Program-made: the position numbers and the translations under genes | Assembly (NCBI GenBank): GCA_033762195.1 | Contig: JANRLV010000117.1 | Span: forward strand, 1-40,066 | Direction: 5' to 3' | Source: SpSt-398 sp033762195 | Lineage (GTDB): Bacteria; Bacteroidota; Bacteroidia; Chitinophagales; Chitinophagaceae | DNA: 40,066 nucleotides | In this document: positions 24,604 to 33,142 of the stretch, one piece after another | How positions within the stretch are numbered: position 1 is the first letter of the stretch | Layout: every line of letters begins with the position of its first letter | Notes under the pieces: model-generated | Seen by the model: only the letters and a program-made list of their open reading frames with translations | Database searches by the model: none | Told to the model about the DNA's origin: nothing

Positions 24604-24692
24604 GATCGGTGATTTTGGGTCAAATCTACTCCCTGTCCCGGGTCTGGCAATACCCGGAAGGCGGTATTTGAAACAGGAGGCCCTCTTTTTCA

Positions 24693-24700
24693 TATATTTG
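24693..24700 (+). promoter_or_regulatory. Bacteroidota promoter for glnS (TATATTTG)
   Basis: Perfect TANNTTTG -7 box with TTTG (24667-24670) 22 bases upstream as -33 element. It ends just 7 bases before the glnS ATG (24708), so transcription would start at or within a few bases of the start codon. Confidence 0.55.
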
Positions 24701-24707
24701 TAGACCT

Positions 24708-26387
24708 ATGAGCGAAGAAGTCAAAAATGATGAACGGAGCCTGAATTTCATCGAAGAAATCATTGAGAATGACCTGAAAAGCGGGAAATATACCCGGATC
24801 GTCACCCGTTTTCCCCCTGAGCCCAACGGCTATTTGCATATCGGCCATGCCAGTAGCATCTGTCTCAATTTTGGGCTCACCAAGACCTTTCCCGGCTATA
24901 CCAACCTCCGGTTTGACGACACCAATCCCACCACGGAAGAGACTGAATATGTGGACAGCATCAAGGAAGATGTTCGCTGGCTGGGTTTTACCTGGGAGCA
25001 TGAGCGGTATGCCAGCGATTATTTTGATTCCCTCTACGAATATGCCCTTGTCCTGATTAAAAAAGGCCTGGCCTATGTGGATGACAGCACCAGTGAGGAA
25101 ATGGCTTCTATGAAAGGAACCCCGACCGAGCCGGGTAAGAACAGCCCCTGGCGTGACCGGTCAGTGGAGGAGAACCTGGACCTGTTTACCCGTATGAAGA
25201 ATGGAGAATTTCCCGATGGAAGCCGGACCCTTCGCGCAAAGATCGATATGGGGCATATCAATATGCTGATGCGTGACCCTGTATTGTACCGGATCAAACA
25301 TGCCCATCATCACCGGACAGGGGATAAATGGTGTATCTATCCGATGTACGATTTTGCCCACGGGCAAAGTGATAGCATTGAAGAGGTGACACATTCCATT
25401 TGTACGATGGAGTTTGTGCCGCACCGGGAATTGTATGACTGGCTGATCGAAAAATTGGAGATCTATCCATCGCATCAATATGAATTTGCGCGCCGGAATA
25501 CAAACTATACGGTAACGAGTAAACGAAAATTGCTGCAATTAGTAAACGAGAAATATGTGAGTGGTTGGGATGACCCCCGTATGCCCACCATCAGCGGGTT
25601 GCGCCGGAGAGGGTATACCCCCGACAGCATACGCGATTTTTGTGACCGTATCGGTATTGCCAAAAGAGATAACCTGGTGGATGTAGGTGTGCTGGAGTTT
25701 TGTGTGCGGGAACACCTGAATAAAATCGCCCTTCGGAGAATGGTGGTATTTGATCCTGTAAAAGTGGTGATCATCAATTGGCCGGAAGGGGCGGGTACCG
25801 AGACCCTTCAAATAGAAAACAATCCGGAGGATCCCTCCACCGGTGACAGGGCCATTGGGTTTAGCCGCGAGATATTGATCGAACGGGAAGATTTCATGGA
25901 GAATCCACCCAAGAAATATTTTCGATTGGCGCCGGGCCAGATGGTTCGACTTAAAGGGGCTTATATCATCCGCTGCGAAGAGGTGATCAAGGCGGCTGAC
26001 GGGACCATTCAGGAACTGCATTGTACCTATTTGCCGGACAGCCGGAGCGGATCCGATACCAGTGGGATAAAAGTTAAAGGCACCTTGCATTGGGTGAATG
26101 CACCCGATGCGGTGGAAGTGGAAGTGCGGGAATATGACCGTCTGTTCCGCGTGGAGGACCCCACCGATGAAGAAGGAGATTTTAAAGAGTATCTCAATCC
26201 CGATTCATTGAAAGTAGTCAAGTGCTATGCAGAACCTTCGCTTCGCACGGCCAATCTCCAGGATCGCTTTCAATTCCTACGGAAAGGATACTACTGCCTT
26301 GACAAGGATGCCACATCGGATAAACTCATCTTTAACCGCACCGTGACCTTGAAAGATGGTTGGGCCAGGGAAGTATCCAAGTCATAG
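24708..26387 (+). CDS. glnS: Glutaminyl-tRNA synthetase
   Basis: Class I aminoacyl-tRNA synthetase of 559 aa that charges tRNA-Gln. Catalytic Rossmann domain with HIGH at 44-47 (PNGYLHIGHAS) and the KMSKS counterpart near 268-271 (VTSKRKLLQL). The anticodon-binding beta-barrels occupy about 345-550. GlnRS rather than GluRS is supported by RFPPEPNGYLHIGHA, NLRFDDTNP, RRRGYTPDSIRDF and the length. Its presence implies this organism makes Gln-tRNA directly and may not need GatCAB for it. The predicted leader is almost absent. Confidence 0.96.
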   Translation: MSEEVKNDERSLNFIEEIIENDLKSGKYTRIVTRFPPEPNGYLHIGHASSICLNFGLTKTFPGYTNLRFDDTNPTTEETEYVDSIKEDVRWLGFTWEHERYASDYFDSLYEYALVLIKKGLAYVDDSTSEEMASMKGTPTEPGKNSPWRDRSVEENLDLFTRMKNGEFPDGSRTLRAKIDMGHINMLMRDPVLYRIKHAHHHRTGDKWCIYPMYDFAHGQSDSIEEVTHSICTMEFVPHRELYDWLIEKLEIYPSHQYEFARRNTNYTVTSKRKLLQLVNEKYVSGWDDPRMPTISGLRRRGYTPDSIRDFCDRIGIAKRDNLVDVGVLEFCVREHLNKIALRRMVVFDPVKVVIINWPEGAGTETLQIENNPEDPSTGDRAIGFSREILIEREDFMENPPKKYFRLAPGQMVRLKGAYIIRCEEVIKAADGTIQELHCTYLPDSRSGSDTSGIKVKGTLHWVNAPDAVEVEVREYDRLFRVEDPTDEEGDFKEYLNPDSLKVVKCYAEPSLRTANLQDRFQFLRKGYYCLDKDATSDKLIFNRTVTLKDGWAREVSKS

Positions 26388-26506
26388 ACAAGGATATTTG
26401 TCATGTGTGTATATCATGTGATTGGTTACAACAATCAGTCAATTCTGTGACTACGCTCATCGGTAAAGCCATATTGGGATAATACTTTTAAGTAAAATTA
26501 CCCGGT

Positions 26507-26887
26507 ATGAGTTACTCCAGTATCACCCGTATCAGCAGCGATCATAAAGTCTGGCAAAAAAGCCTTGAATTCTATAAGGAAGAAATCCGCAACCTCCAAT
26601 CCAGGTTGACGGAGGTCGCAACCAAAAACACCAGCTTCGAGGCCCGCCAGGGTATCGAACATTTCCAGAACCAGTTTATCGTGCAGCGGAACAATATTGA
26701 TGAACTAAAGCACGAAATGAACCATTTTGCCGATGAGGTCAACCACGATGTGCTGCACCACACCGGTCATGTAAATGACCTGCTTGTGGTGGAGAAAAAA
26801 GTGCTAAAAGAAAAGTACGAAGATTTTGAGCGCGTGATGAATGGCCTTCGGCACGAATTCAATGATTATCTGGCCAAGTGGTTGTGA
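26507..26887 (+). CDS. Small helical protein of unknown function
   Basis: Cytosolic protein of 126 aa with no signal peptide. Almost all of it is predicted helical, with heptad-like hydrophobic spacing (WQKSLEFYKEEIRNLQSRL; VVEKKVLKEKYEDFERVM). It contains many His, Glu and Asn residues in the middle (HEMNHFADEVNHDVLHHTGH), whose spacing might bind a metal in a four-helix bundle. I do not recognise the family. It is transcribed alone, 119 bp after glnS, and its end faces a strong bidirectional hairpin. Confidence 0.7.
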   Translation: MSYSSITRISSDHKVWQKSLEFYKEEIRNLQSRLTEVATKNTSFEARQGIEHFQNQFIVQRNNIDELKHEMNHFADEVNHDVLHHTGHVNDLLVVEKKVLKEKYEDFERVMNGLRHEFNDYLAKWL

Positions 26888-26903
26888 GACCAGGGCGTTC
26901 CCG

Positions 26904-26950
26904 AAAAAGCTAAAAGCTAATAGCGAATGGCTATTAGCTTTTAGCTTTTT
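26904..26950. terminator. Bidirectional hairpin built of heptamers
   Basis: Perfect 21-bp inverted repeat (26904-26924 with 26930-26950) around the loop GAATG. The whole element stays in a 7-base frame: AAAAAGC, TAAAAGC, TAATAGC, GAATGGC, TATTAGC, TTTTAGC, then TTTTT. A5 on the left and T5 on the right give a T tract after the hairpin in either direction. It sits between the convergent helical-protein and serine-hydrolase genes, ending 3 bases before the stop of the latter. Confidence 0.9.
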
Positions 26951-26953
26951 GAT

Positions 26954-28471
26954 TTATTTGACCTTCTCAAAGACATAGGCATCGAATTCTACGAATTCAT
27001 TGGCCCGCATTTCCACCGATTTTACTTTCTTGTTTTCGATATGGAACGAAATGGCAAAAATGCCGTATTCGATATTCTTGTATTGCATAAACCACTCTCC
27101 GTTATCCATGTACCGCATGCCTGCTACAAGGTCCTTGTGACTTTTGAAAACGGCTGCTAAACCTTCCCCTTCGGCTTTTATTTGCAGATCGCCATACAGG
27201 GGGTGCGTATAATGTCCTGCATATTCTTCCAAGGGAAGTTCGGGTTGTTTACCCATGATCCGGGCCCTCCATTGAGCGATCTGGTCCAATTGTGCTTTGG
27301 CTTCCGCTTTAGCGCCCGTCAGGAATTGATGGCTTCTGTTTACATACGGTACATTAAGATAAGCATCCAGTATCTGGTACCGGAGGGCTTCAAAAAAGGA
27401 CTGGTTGTCATTATTCGTCAGGATGGCAATTCCCAGGTTTTCTTCGGGCACAAAACAAACATTACTTACCATTCCCGCTGCACCGCCGGTATGCCAGTAA
27501 ATTTGCCGGCCATTATAATCGGCTGCAAAAATCCCCAGTCCATAACCCCGGAAATGAATGGGGAAGGCAGAAGAGCGACGACTACCCGTACTGATATTCA
27601 CATCCCGGGTGGAAAGGAGTACCTGAAAGGGGAGTACTTGTTTTCCCTGGTATTTCCCGCTATCGAGTTGGAATTGGAGCCAATGGGACAAGTCATTTAC
27701 CGTACTTACAATACTGGCTGCAGGCCCCAGGTTATCCCATTGGTCGTAAGGAACGCGTTGCAGGGTTCCGGTATAGCTGGTAGTATAGGGCCGGGAAACA
27801 TTTTCCCGGCTCTCCATGCCCCTTGAAATGGCCGTGGTACGGGTCATGCCGAGGGGATTGATTAGTTTTTCTGTGACATAGGTTTCCCAAGGGGTACCCG
27901 TTACTTTAGGAATAACCTCACCGGCCGTAAGGAAACAACTATTGCAATAACCATAGTCCTGGCGAAACAGACCGATCGGTTGCAGCAAGCGCATCCGCCG
28001 CATGACCTCCTCCCGGCTTAAGGTGCTGTTCCAAAAAGTAAAGTCACCCTGAAAAGTTTTGGTACCCAACCGATGAGAAAGCATATCCCGGATGGTCACT
28101 GAAGCAGAAGAAAGACTATCGTACAGTCGGTACCAGGGGTAATATTTGGTGATCTTATCGTTGAGGGATAGTTTTTTTTCAAAGGCGAGATTGGCGAGGG
28201 CTATACCGGTGAAAAGTTTGGTATTGCTGGCGATCATGAACTGGGTATGCTCATTCACCGGTTCATGGGTGTTGATGTCCCGCTCTCCATATCCTTTCAT
28301 CATGACCACCTGGCCATCCTTAACGATCACCAGGGCCAATCCGGGTAGGTCCCATTCTTTTAAACCGCGCCCGACATAGGCATCCAGACTGTCGTTTATA
28401 AAGGAAGGTAGTTGGGCATGCAGGCCAGAAAAACCTATAAGGAGTAATCCGAAGAGAAATACTTTTTTCAT
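26954..28471 (-). CDS. Serine hydrolase, beta-lactamase class C-like
   Basis: Secreted protein of 505 aa with a signal peptide (about 1-19). The penicillin-binding fold covers about 25-370: nucleophile S82 and K85 (IASNTK), Y175-C-N177 (the YxN motif, DYGYCNS) and HTG (WHTGGAAG). A C-terminal DUF3471-type beta domain (about 405-505, LEEYAGHYTHPLYGDL) follows. Such proteins include D-Ala peptidases, esterases and amidases; a beta-lactamase function should not be assumed. It is the last gene of a minus-strand run, 22 bp after the GH97 gene. Confidence 0.88.
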   Translation of the reverse strand: MKKVFLFGLLLIGFSGLHAQLPSFINDSLDAYVGRGLKEWDLPGLALVIVKDGQVVMMKGYGERDINTHEPVNEHTQFMIASNTKLFTGIALANLAFEKKLSLNDKITKYYPWYRLYDSLSSASVTIRDMLSHRLGTKTFQGDFTFWNSTLSREEVMRRMRLLQPIGLFRQDYGYCNSCFLTAGEVIPKVTGTPWETYVTEKLINPLGMTRTTAISRGMESRENVSRPYTTSYTGTLQRVPYDQWDNLGPAASIVSTVNDLSHWLQFQLDSGKYQGKQVLPFQVLLSTRDVNISTGSRRSSAFPIHFRGYGLGIFAADYNGRQIYWHTGGAAGMVSNVCFVPEENLGIAILTNNDNQSFFEALRYQILDAYLNVPYVNRSHQFLTGAKAEAKAQLDQIAQWRARIMGKQPELPLEEYAGHYTHPLYGDLQIKAEGEGLAAVFKSHKDLVAGMRYMDNGEWFMQYKNIEYGIFAISFHIENKKVKSVEMRANEFVEFDAYVFEKVK

Positions 28472-28493
28472 AAAAATTATTGTGTAGTTGGGT

Positions 28494-30455
28494 CTATGGC
28501 TTTCTTATTCGAAAAACAAATCCCCCACCCGGGGCGAGATGTAAAGTTAATTTTTCGGGCTTGTAATCGCGGTACTGCTTCAGGATGTGGTCTGAAGCAT
28601 ACCGGTCTGCATTTACCCCGTCCAGGCAGACGGTTATATCATATTCTCTGAAATCGAGGAAACCCAGATCCAGGGTCAGGTCCCGGGCTGTCCAATTGGT
28701 CATTCCGGCGATAAACCAATCATTGCCTTTTCGTCGGGCGGTGATGATGTACTCTCCCAATTTTGCGTCCAGTATAATCGTTTCGTCCCAGGTTGTAGGG
28801 ATACTTCCCAGAAGCTCCATAAAGGCAGGTTCTAAAAGACCGGCCGAAGGATTACCGGAAAAGATCTGAATGGGACTTTCATATACCACGAACATAGCGA
28901 GTTGGTGGGCACGAGTTCCCGGGGCCATTACCTTATTCCCAATGGGCCGAAAGGTTTCTTTGGTCGCATTGTCCAGGATACCGGGTTCATAGTCCATAGG
29001 TCCTGATACCATTCTGATAAAGGGGAGAAGCAGGTTGTGATCCGGTGTGGCTTTCTCGCTCCAGATATTGTATTCAGAACCCAATACCCCTTCGCGTGTT
29101 ACCGCATGCGGGTAGGTCCGGTTAAACCCTGCCGGTTTGAAAGCACCATGAAACATGACCATGATCTTATGGCGGGCACAAGCCTTGGCTATATTGTGAT
29201 AAAATCCAACCATGGATTGGTCATCCCGGTCCATAAAATCGGTCATGATAAAATCCACCCCCCAGCGGTTGAATTGCTCCAGGGCGGGTTCCAGTTGTTT
29301 TTCCAAGGTCAGGGCCAATGTCCACATACAGAGTTTGATCCCTTTCTCGCGGGCATAACGGCTGATTTCTTCCATATTAATATCCGGATGGATCCTGAAG
29401 AGGTCCTTATAATCACTCCAGCCGGCATCCATCATGATGCGTTCAAACCCAAAACGCTTGGCAAAATCAATATAAAATTTATAGGTGGCAGTATTGATCC
29501 CTGCTTTAAAAGGCACATTAAATAGATTGATACCGATGATCCATTCATCCGTACCCTTTCCGGGTTTAACCCAGGATGCATCTTCGATCCGGGAAGGAGG
29601 CGCCAAGCGATATACGAGGTCATTTCCGGGAAGTTCTTTATCATGACGAGCAATCACCATCACCCGCCAGGGAAAGGACCTGGAGCCATTGGTATAGGCA
29701 ATATAATCCGCGCGTTTGGTGACCACGTACTGGGGAAATTCTCCCTCCGTCATTTTTTCTTCCAACGGGAAAGGGGCAAATACGCCTTTCAATGAAAGGC
29801 CATCCCCCCGGGAAATGAACATACCCGGGTAATCCTCGAGATCGGATTCAGTGAGCAGAAGTTTAGGGCCTGTGGCCGGTTTCACCAGTACCGGACTAAA
29901 GGCCAGGTCCTCTGCGGGAACACTATCTATCGCTTTGATCTGATAAGGCTCCTCAAAGCTGGTGTGAAAAATATCCAGGCCATCCCGTTTTACGACCCTC
30001 GGGTAATATACAAGATGATTTTCCGGGAATTGATAGGTAGCTCGTTCAGACTGGATATAGACACTGTCCTTTTTTTGTAATTGAAAGCGATAGGCCATAC
30101 CATCATCATAGGCCCTGAATTGCAACGAAAACCCATTGGAAAAAATAAGGGAGAGTTCATTGTACCGGTCCGGAATACGGGTTCTTTTTTCAGGAACAGG
30201 GGAAAGGATGGTATCCCGGCCTTCGCGGTATTGTGTTTTCTTAAGTTTTGCTTTTTTCCCCAGTGGCATTCCCGACACGACCATATCCACGGCAGAATAG
30301 TTCAATACCTGATGGCCATCTACCTCCACTTTATAGGCGATCGAATCTGAAATGGAAATGGAAATGCGGATCGTCCTGTCCGGTGAGTGGAGTTCTTTTA
30401 CCTGACCCAGGCTAAAGAGCGGGAGCAAAAGGAAAAAGAGTAATGTGGAGCGCAT
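28494..30455 (-). CDS. Glycoside hydrolase family 97 enzyme
   Basis: Secreted glycosidase of 653 aa with signal peptide (about 1-17). N-terminal beta-sandwich at 20-285, TIM barrel at about 300-560 and C-terminal beta-sandwich to the end, the GH97 layout. D406 (IMTDFMDRDD) and E461 (LGSEYN) are 55 residues apart, the same spacing I recall for the nucleophile D415 and acid/base E470 of the retaining alpha-galactosidase BtGH97b. This favours the retaining branch over the inverting SusB-type. The sugar substrate is not certain; alpha-galactosides or alpha-glucosides fit. It lies 43 bp after the mutase gene. No SusCD pair is in the window. Confidence 0.87.
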   Translation of the reverse strand: MRSTLLFFLLLPLFSLGQVKELHSPDRTIRISISISDSIAYKVEVDGHQVLNYSAVDMVVSGMPLGKKAKLKKTQYREGRDTILSPVPEKRTRIPDRYNELSLIFSNGFSLQFRAYDDGMAYRFQLQKKDSVYIQSERATYQFPENHLVYYPRVVKRDGLDIFHTSFEEPYQIKAIDSVPAEDLAFSPVLVKPATGPKLLLTESDLEDYPGMFISRGDGLSLKGVFAPFPLEEKMTEGEFPQYVVTKRADYIAYTNGSRSFPWRVMVIARHDKELPGNDLVYRLAPPSRIEDASWVKPGKGTDEWIIGINLFNVPFKAGINTATYKFYIDFAKRFGFERIMMDAGWSDYKDLFRIHPDINMEEISRYAREKGIKLCMWTLALTLEKQLEPALEQFNRWGVDFIMTDFMDRDDQSMVGFYHNIAKACARHKIMVMFHGAFKPAGFNRTYPHAVTREGVLGSEYNIWSEKATPDHNLLLPFIRMVSGPMDYEPGILDNATKETFRPIGNKVMAPGTRAHQLAMFVVYESPIQIFSGNPSAGLLEPAFMELLGSIPTTWDETIILDAKLGEYIITARRKGNDWFIAGMTNWTARDLTLDLGFLDFREYDITVCLDGVNADRYASDHILKQYRDYKPEKLTLHLAPGGGFVFRIRKP

Positions 30456-30498
30456 GGGCTAAGATAGAGAATTTCGGCCTTGGCGGTGAATCCACCCT

Positions 30499-32061
30499 CT
30501 ACCTATATTCCCCAAAAACACCTCTCAGTTCATCCGCCACTTCGCCCAATGTGCATTTGTTCTCTACAGCTTCGATCACTACCGGCAACAGGTTTTCACC
30601 GCTAATGGCCTTATCGTTCAGATCTTGCAGACATTGATCAACCCGGGCGCGGTCGCGGTTATTTTTAAATTCGGTGAGTTTGGCTACCTGTTGTTTTTGG
30701 ATACTGTCATCGATCTTAAGAATGGGGATATGTTCAGCCTCACCACTTTCAAATTTATTTACACCGACAATGATCTTTTCATTCTCTTCGATCTGCCGTT
30801 GATAGGCGTAGGCGCTTTTCGCGATTTCTTCCTGGATAAAGCCCTGTTCAATGGCGGACACACTGCCACCCATCACATCGATCTTTTCCATCAGTTTCCA
30901 GGCAGCCTCTTCGATCTCGCGGGTCAGTGATTCCACATAAAAACTTCCAGCCAATGGATCAACCGTATCAACCACACCACTTTCATAGGCAACAATCTGT
31001 TGCGTACGCAAGGCAATACGTGCCGCTTCTTCGGTGGGAAGGCTCAGGGCCTCATCATAACCATTGGTGTGGAGGCTTTGGGTTCCACCCATTACAGCAG
31101 CCAGTGTTTGTATAGTAACACGGGAAATATTATTCAAAGGTTGTTGGGCCGTGAGTGTGCTGCCTCCTGTTTGAGTATGGAAGCGAAGCATCATGGCCTT
31201 GGGGTCGGTGGCACCCAGATCCTTCATCATTTGGGCCCACATACGTCTTGCAGCCCTGAACTTGGCCACTTCTTCAAACAGGTTATTATGGGCATTGAAA
31301 AAGAAGGAGAGCCTTTTACCAAATACATTGATATCAAGCCCTTTTTCCAGGGCGGCTTTTACATAGGCTTTACCGTTGGCCAGGGTAAAAGCGATCTCTT
31401 GTACAGCGGTACTACCGGCCTCCCGGATATGGTAACCGGAAATGGAAATCGTATTCCATTTGGGAACCTCCCGGCTGCACCATTCAAAGATATCCGTGAT
31501 GATGCGCATTGAAGGTTTGGGAGGGTATATATAGGTACCCCGTGCGGCATATTCTTTCAGGATATCATTCTGGATGGTTCCAGCGATCTTTTTCAGATCA
31601 GCTCCTTGTTGTTTCGCGAGGGCTACATACAAGCTCAGCAGAATAAAACCGGTAGCATTGATGGTCATGGAGGTTGAAACTTCTTCCAGCTTGATGCCTT
31701 TGAAGAGGGCCTGCATATCATCAATGCTATCGATCGCTACACCTACCTTTCCCACTTCTCCATCTGCGAGTGCATGATCGCTGTCATATCCGATCTGTGT
31801 AGGCAGGTCAAAGGCTACGCTCAGTCCCATCACCCCTTGGGAAAGCAGGTAATGGTAACGTTTATTGCTTTCTTCGGCGGTGGAGAACCCTGCATATTGG
31901 CGCATTGTCCAGAGTTTTCCCCGGTACATGTCTGCCTGTACGCCTCTGGTATAAGGGAAGGAGCCAGGTAATTCAGAGGCAACAGGGGTGGCGCCATCGG
32001 GGGCCGTATACATGGGTTTGATCTCTATTCCGGAATCAGTGAACCGTTTATTTTCTTCCAT
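30499..32061 (-). CDS. Methylmalonyl-CoA mutase, catalytic subunit without B12 domain
   Basis: Adenosylcobalamin-dependent mutase, 520 aa. It holds the TIM barrel that binds acyl-CoA but ends before the cobalamin-binding domain present in the usual 730-aa enzyme (no DxHxxG motif). A partner B12-binding subunit must be elsewhere. Both residues that separate methylmalonyl-CoA from isobutyryl-CoA mutases are of the methylmalonyl type: Y56 (RQYAGFS, Y89 of the Propionibacterium enzyme) and R174 (AARGTYIYPP, R207), 118 apart as in that enzyme. It would interconvert methylmalonyl-CoA and succinyl-CoA in propionate metabolism. It is the second gene in a minus-strand run after a small membrane protein. 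Confidence 0.9.
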   Translation of the reverse strand: MEENKRFTDSGIEIKPMYTAPDGATPVASELPGSFPYTRGVQADMYRGKLWTMRQYAGFSTAEESNKRYHYLLSQGVMGLSVAFDLPTQIGYDSDHALADGEVGKVGVAIDSIDDMQALFKGIKLEEVSTSMTINATGFILLSLYVALAKQQGADLKKIAGTIQNDILKEYAARGTYIYPPKPSMRIITDIFEWCSREVPKWNTISISGYHIREAGSTAVQEIAFTLANGKAYVKAALEKGLDINVFGKRLSFFFNAHNNLFEEVAKFRAARRMWAQMMKDLGATDPKAMMLRFHTQTGGSTLTAQQPLNNISRVTIQTLAAVMGGTQSLHTNGYDEALSLPTEEAARIALRTQQIVAYESGVVDTVDPLAGSFYVESLTREIEEAAWKLMEKIDVMGGSVSAIEQGFIQEEIAKSAYAYQRQIEENEKIIVGVNKFESGEAEHIPILKIDDSIQKQQVAKLTEFKNNRDRARVDQCLQDLNDKAISGENLLPVVIEAVENKCTLGEVADELRGVFGEYR

Positions 32062-32137
32062 AAAACCAGGATTAGTGGGTCGAAAGTATACCGTTGTGCC
32101 GTAACGGAAAATGATTTTGGTTGGTTGGTGACCTGCT

Positions 32138-32653
32138 TTACTTCACCAGTTTTCGGGCTTCGTAATTGATGGCCTCCAGGACGATTGTGTGCAGGGGCGC
32201 TTTTTGCTGTTGCATCGAGAAATCCAACAACGCTTTGTTCAGGTCAAGCCCGGTAGCACCCTCGGGCATCACCGCTCCCACCTGGTTTATGATCAGCATG
32301 TTCTGTTCTTTCAGGTTCTTTACGGCTTCCCAGGCCACAGGGCTGACATAAATCTGCTGGGAGGCATTGTATTCAAACTCCTGTTTGATACTTTCGAGCA
32401 GGAGAATCTGCATCTCCTTGGCGGAACCAAGTCCCGACTGATTGGCCCGGCTGACCAGGTTGGGCAGGGCTATACGCTCGGTCAGCAACACCATTCGCTC
32501 ATAGGCCTGGAGCTGAAGCGGGCGGGTGGATTCTTCCGCCACCGGAGGGGTTTTTACCGGTTTATTCCTTTCTTTGGTCCATAAAACAAAGGTAAAAGCA
32601 GATACGACCAGGGCAATGATCGAGATCATGAGGCTAAGGACATTCATATCCAT
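32138..32653 (-). CDS. Single-pass membrane protein of unknown function
   Basis: Protein of 171 aa with one N-terminal membrane helix (about 5-25) and a cytosolic helical domain. The conserved-looking stretch is LQAYERMVLLTERIALPNLVSR, followed by EFEYNASQQIYVSPVAW. I do not recognise the family by name; similar proteins are common in Chitinophagaceae. The gene begins the minus-strand run before the mutase (76 bp apart). Divergent from the IscA-type gene, with 56 bp between. Confidence 0.68.
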   Translation of the reverse strand: MDMNVLSLMISIIALVVSAFTFVLWTKERNKPVKTPPVAEESTRPLQLQAYERMVLLTERIALPNLVSRANQSGLGSAKEMQILLLESIKQEFEYNASQQIYVSPVAWEAVKNLKEQNMLIINQVGAVMPEGATGLDLNKALLDFSMQQQKAPLHTIVLEAINYEARKLVK

Positions 32654-32691
32654 GGGTTAGATTTTAACAACAAAAATAAACCCGCAGGCTA

Positions 32692-32699
32692 TAACTTTG
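32692..32699 (+). promoter_or_regulatory. Bacteroidota -7 box, TAACTTTG (iscA-type gene)
   Basis: Perfect TANNTTTG element 10 bases before the ATG at 32710, predicting a leader of only about 4-6 bases. TTAG at 32667-32670 is a poor -33 candidate. Confidence 0.5.
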
Positions 32700-32709
32700 T
32701 ATTTATTAT

Positions 32710-33054
32710 ATGGAAACAAGTACATTAAATCCGGTCAGCTTTACCCCAGGAGCCCTGGTGGAGCTGAAAAAATTGATGCAGGCCCCCGATTTTGATGCTT
32801 CCCAACGCCTACGGGTAGGAGTGAAGGGAGGTGGTTGTTCGGGTATGACCTATGTGCTGGGTTTTGACAAACCTGAAGCAGACGATCACGCCTTTTCCAT
32901 CGAAGGCATTCCCTGTGTGATGAAGAAAGCCCATGAAATATACCTCTATGGCATGGAGATCGATTGGCAGGACGGGTTGGGGAACCGCGGGTTTACCTTT
33001 AGTAACCCGAATGCGAGCAGTACCTGCGGGTGCGGGACGAGTTTTGCCGTTTGA
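32710..33054 (+). CDS. Iron-sulfur cluster assembly protein, IscA/ErpA type
   Basis: A-type Fe-S carrier of 114 aa that passes clusters to apoproteins. The three invariant cysteines are C43 (GGGCSGM), C106 and C108 (CGCG near the C terminus). Start FTPGALVELKKLM is typical. It stands alone, without other isc or suf genes, so the exact paralogue (IscA, SufA, ErpA) cannot be named. It has a very short predicted leader and converges on secDF across a large hairpin. Confidence 0.92.
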   Translation: METSTLNPVSFTPGALVELKKLMQAPDFDASQRLRVGVKGGGCSGMTYVLGFDKPEADDHAFSIEGIPCVMKKAHEIYLYGMEIDWQDGLGNRGFTFSNPNASSTCGCGTSFAV

Positions 33055-33059
33055 TACAA

Positions 33060-33142
33060 TAGGAATTAAGAAATAAAAAATAAGGAATAAGGAAGTTAGG
33101 TGTCCCCAACTTCCTTATTCCTTATTTTTTATTTCTTATTCC
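33060..33142. terminator. Large bidirectional hairpin built of heptamers
   Basis: Perfect 30-bp inverted repeat (33068-33097 with 33108-33137) and a 10-base loop; with a one-base bulge it extends to 36 bp. Left arm in 7-base phase: TAGGAAT, TAAGAAA, TAAAAAA, TAAGGAA, TAAGGAA. The right arm mirrors it (TTATTCC, TTATTTT, TTATTTC). It fills the 88-bp spacer between the convergent iscA-type and secDF genes and continues into the last codons of secDF. T-rich stretches follow the hairpin on either strand. Confidence 0.92.

Noticed and set aside
26954..28471. AmpC beta-lactamase
   Set aside because: The C-terminal DUF3471 domain and the context fit the large group of serine hydrolases; no ampR-like regulator.
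29037..29525. Open frame of 162 codons opposite GH97
   Set aside because: Antisense to the catalytic barrel, no domain, low-complexity composition typical of shadows.
30499..32061. Isobutyryl-CoA mutase on the basis of RGVQ replacing RGPY near the N terminus
   Set aside because: The discriminating tyrosine is that of RQYAGF (Y56), which is conserved, as is R174; the RGVQ change is not at the substrate-defining position.
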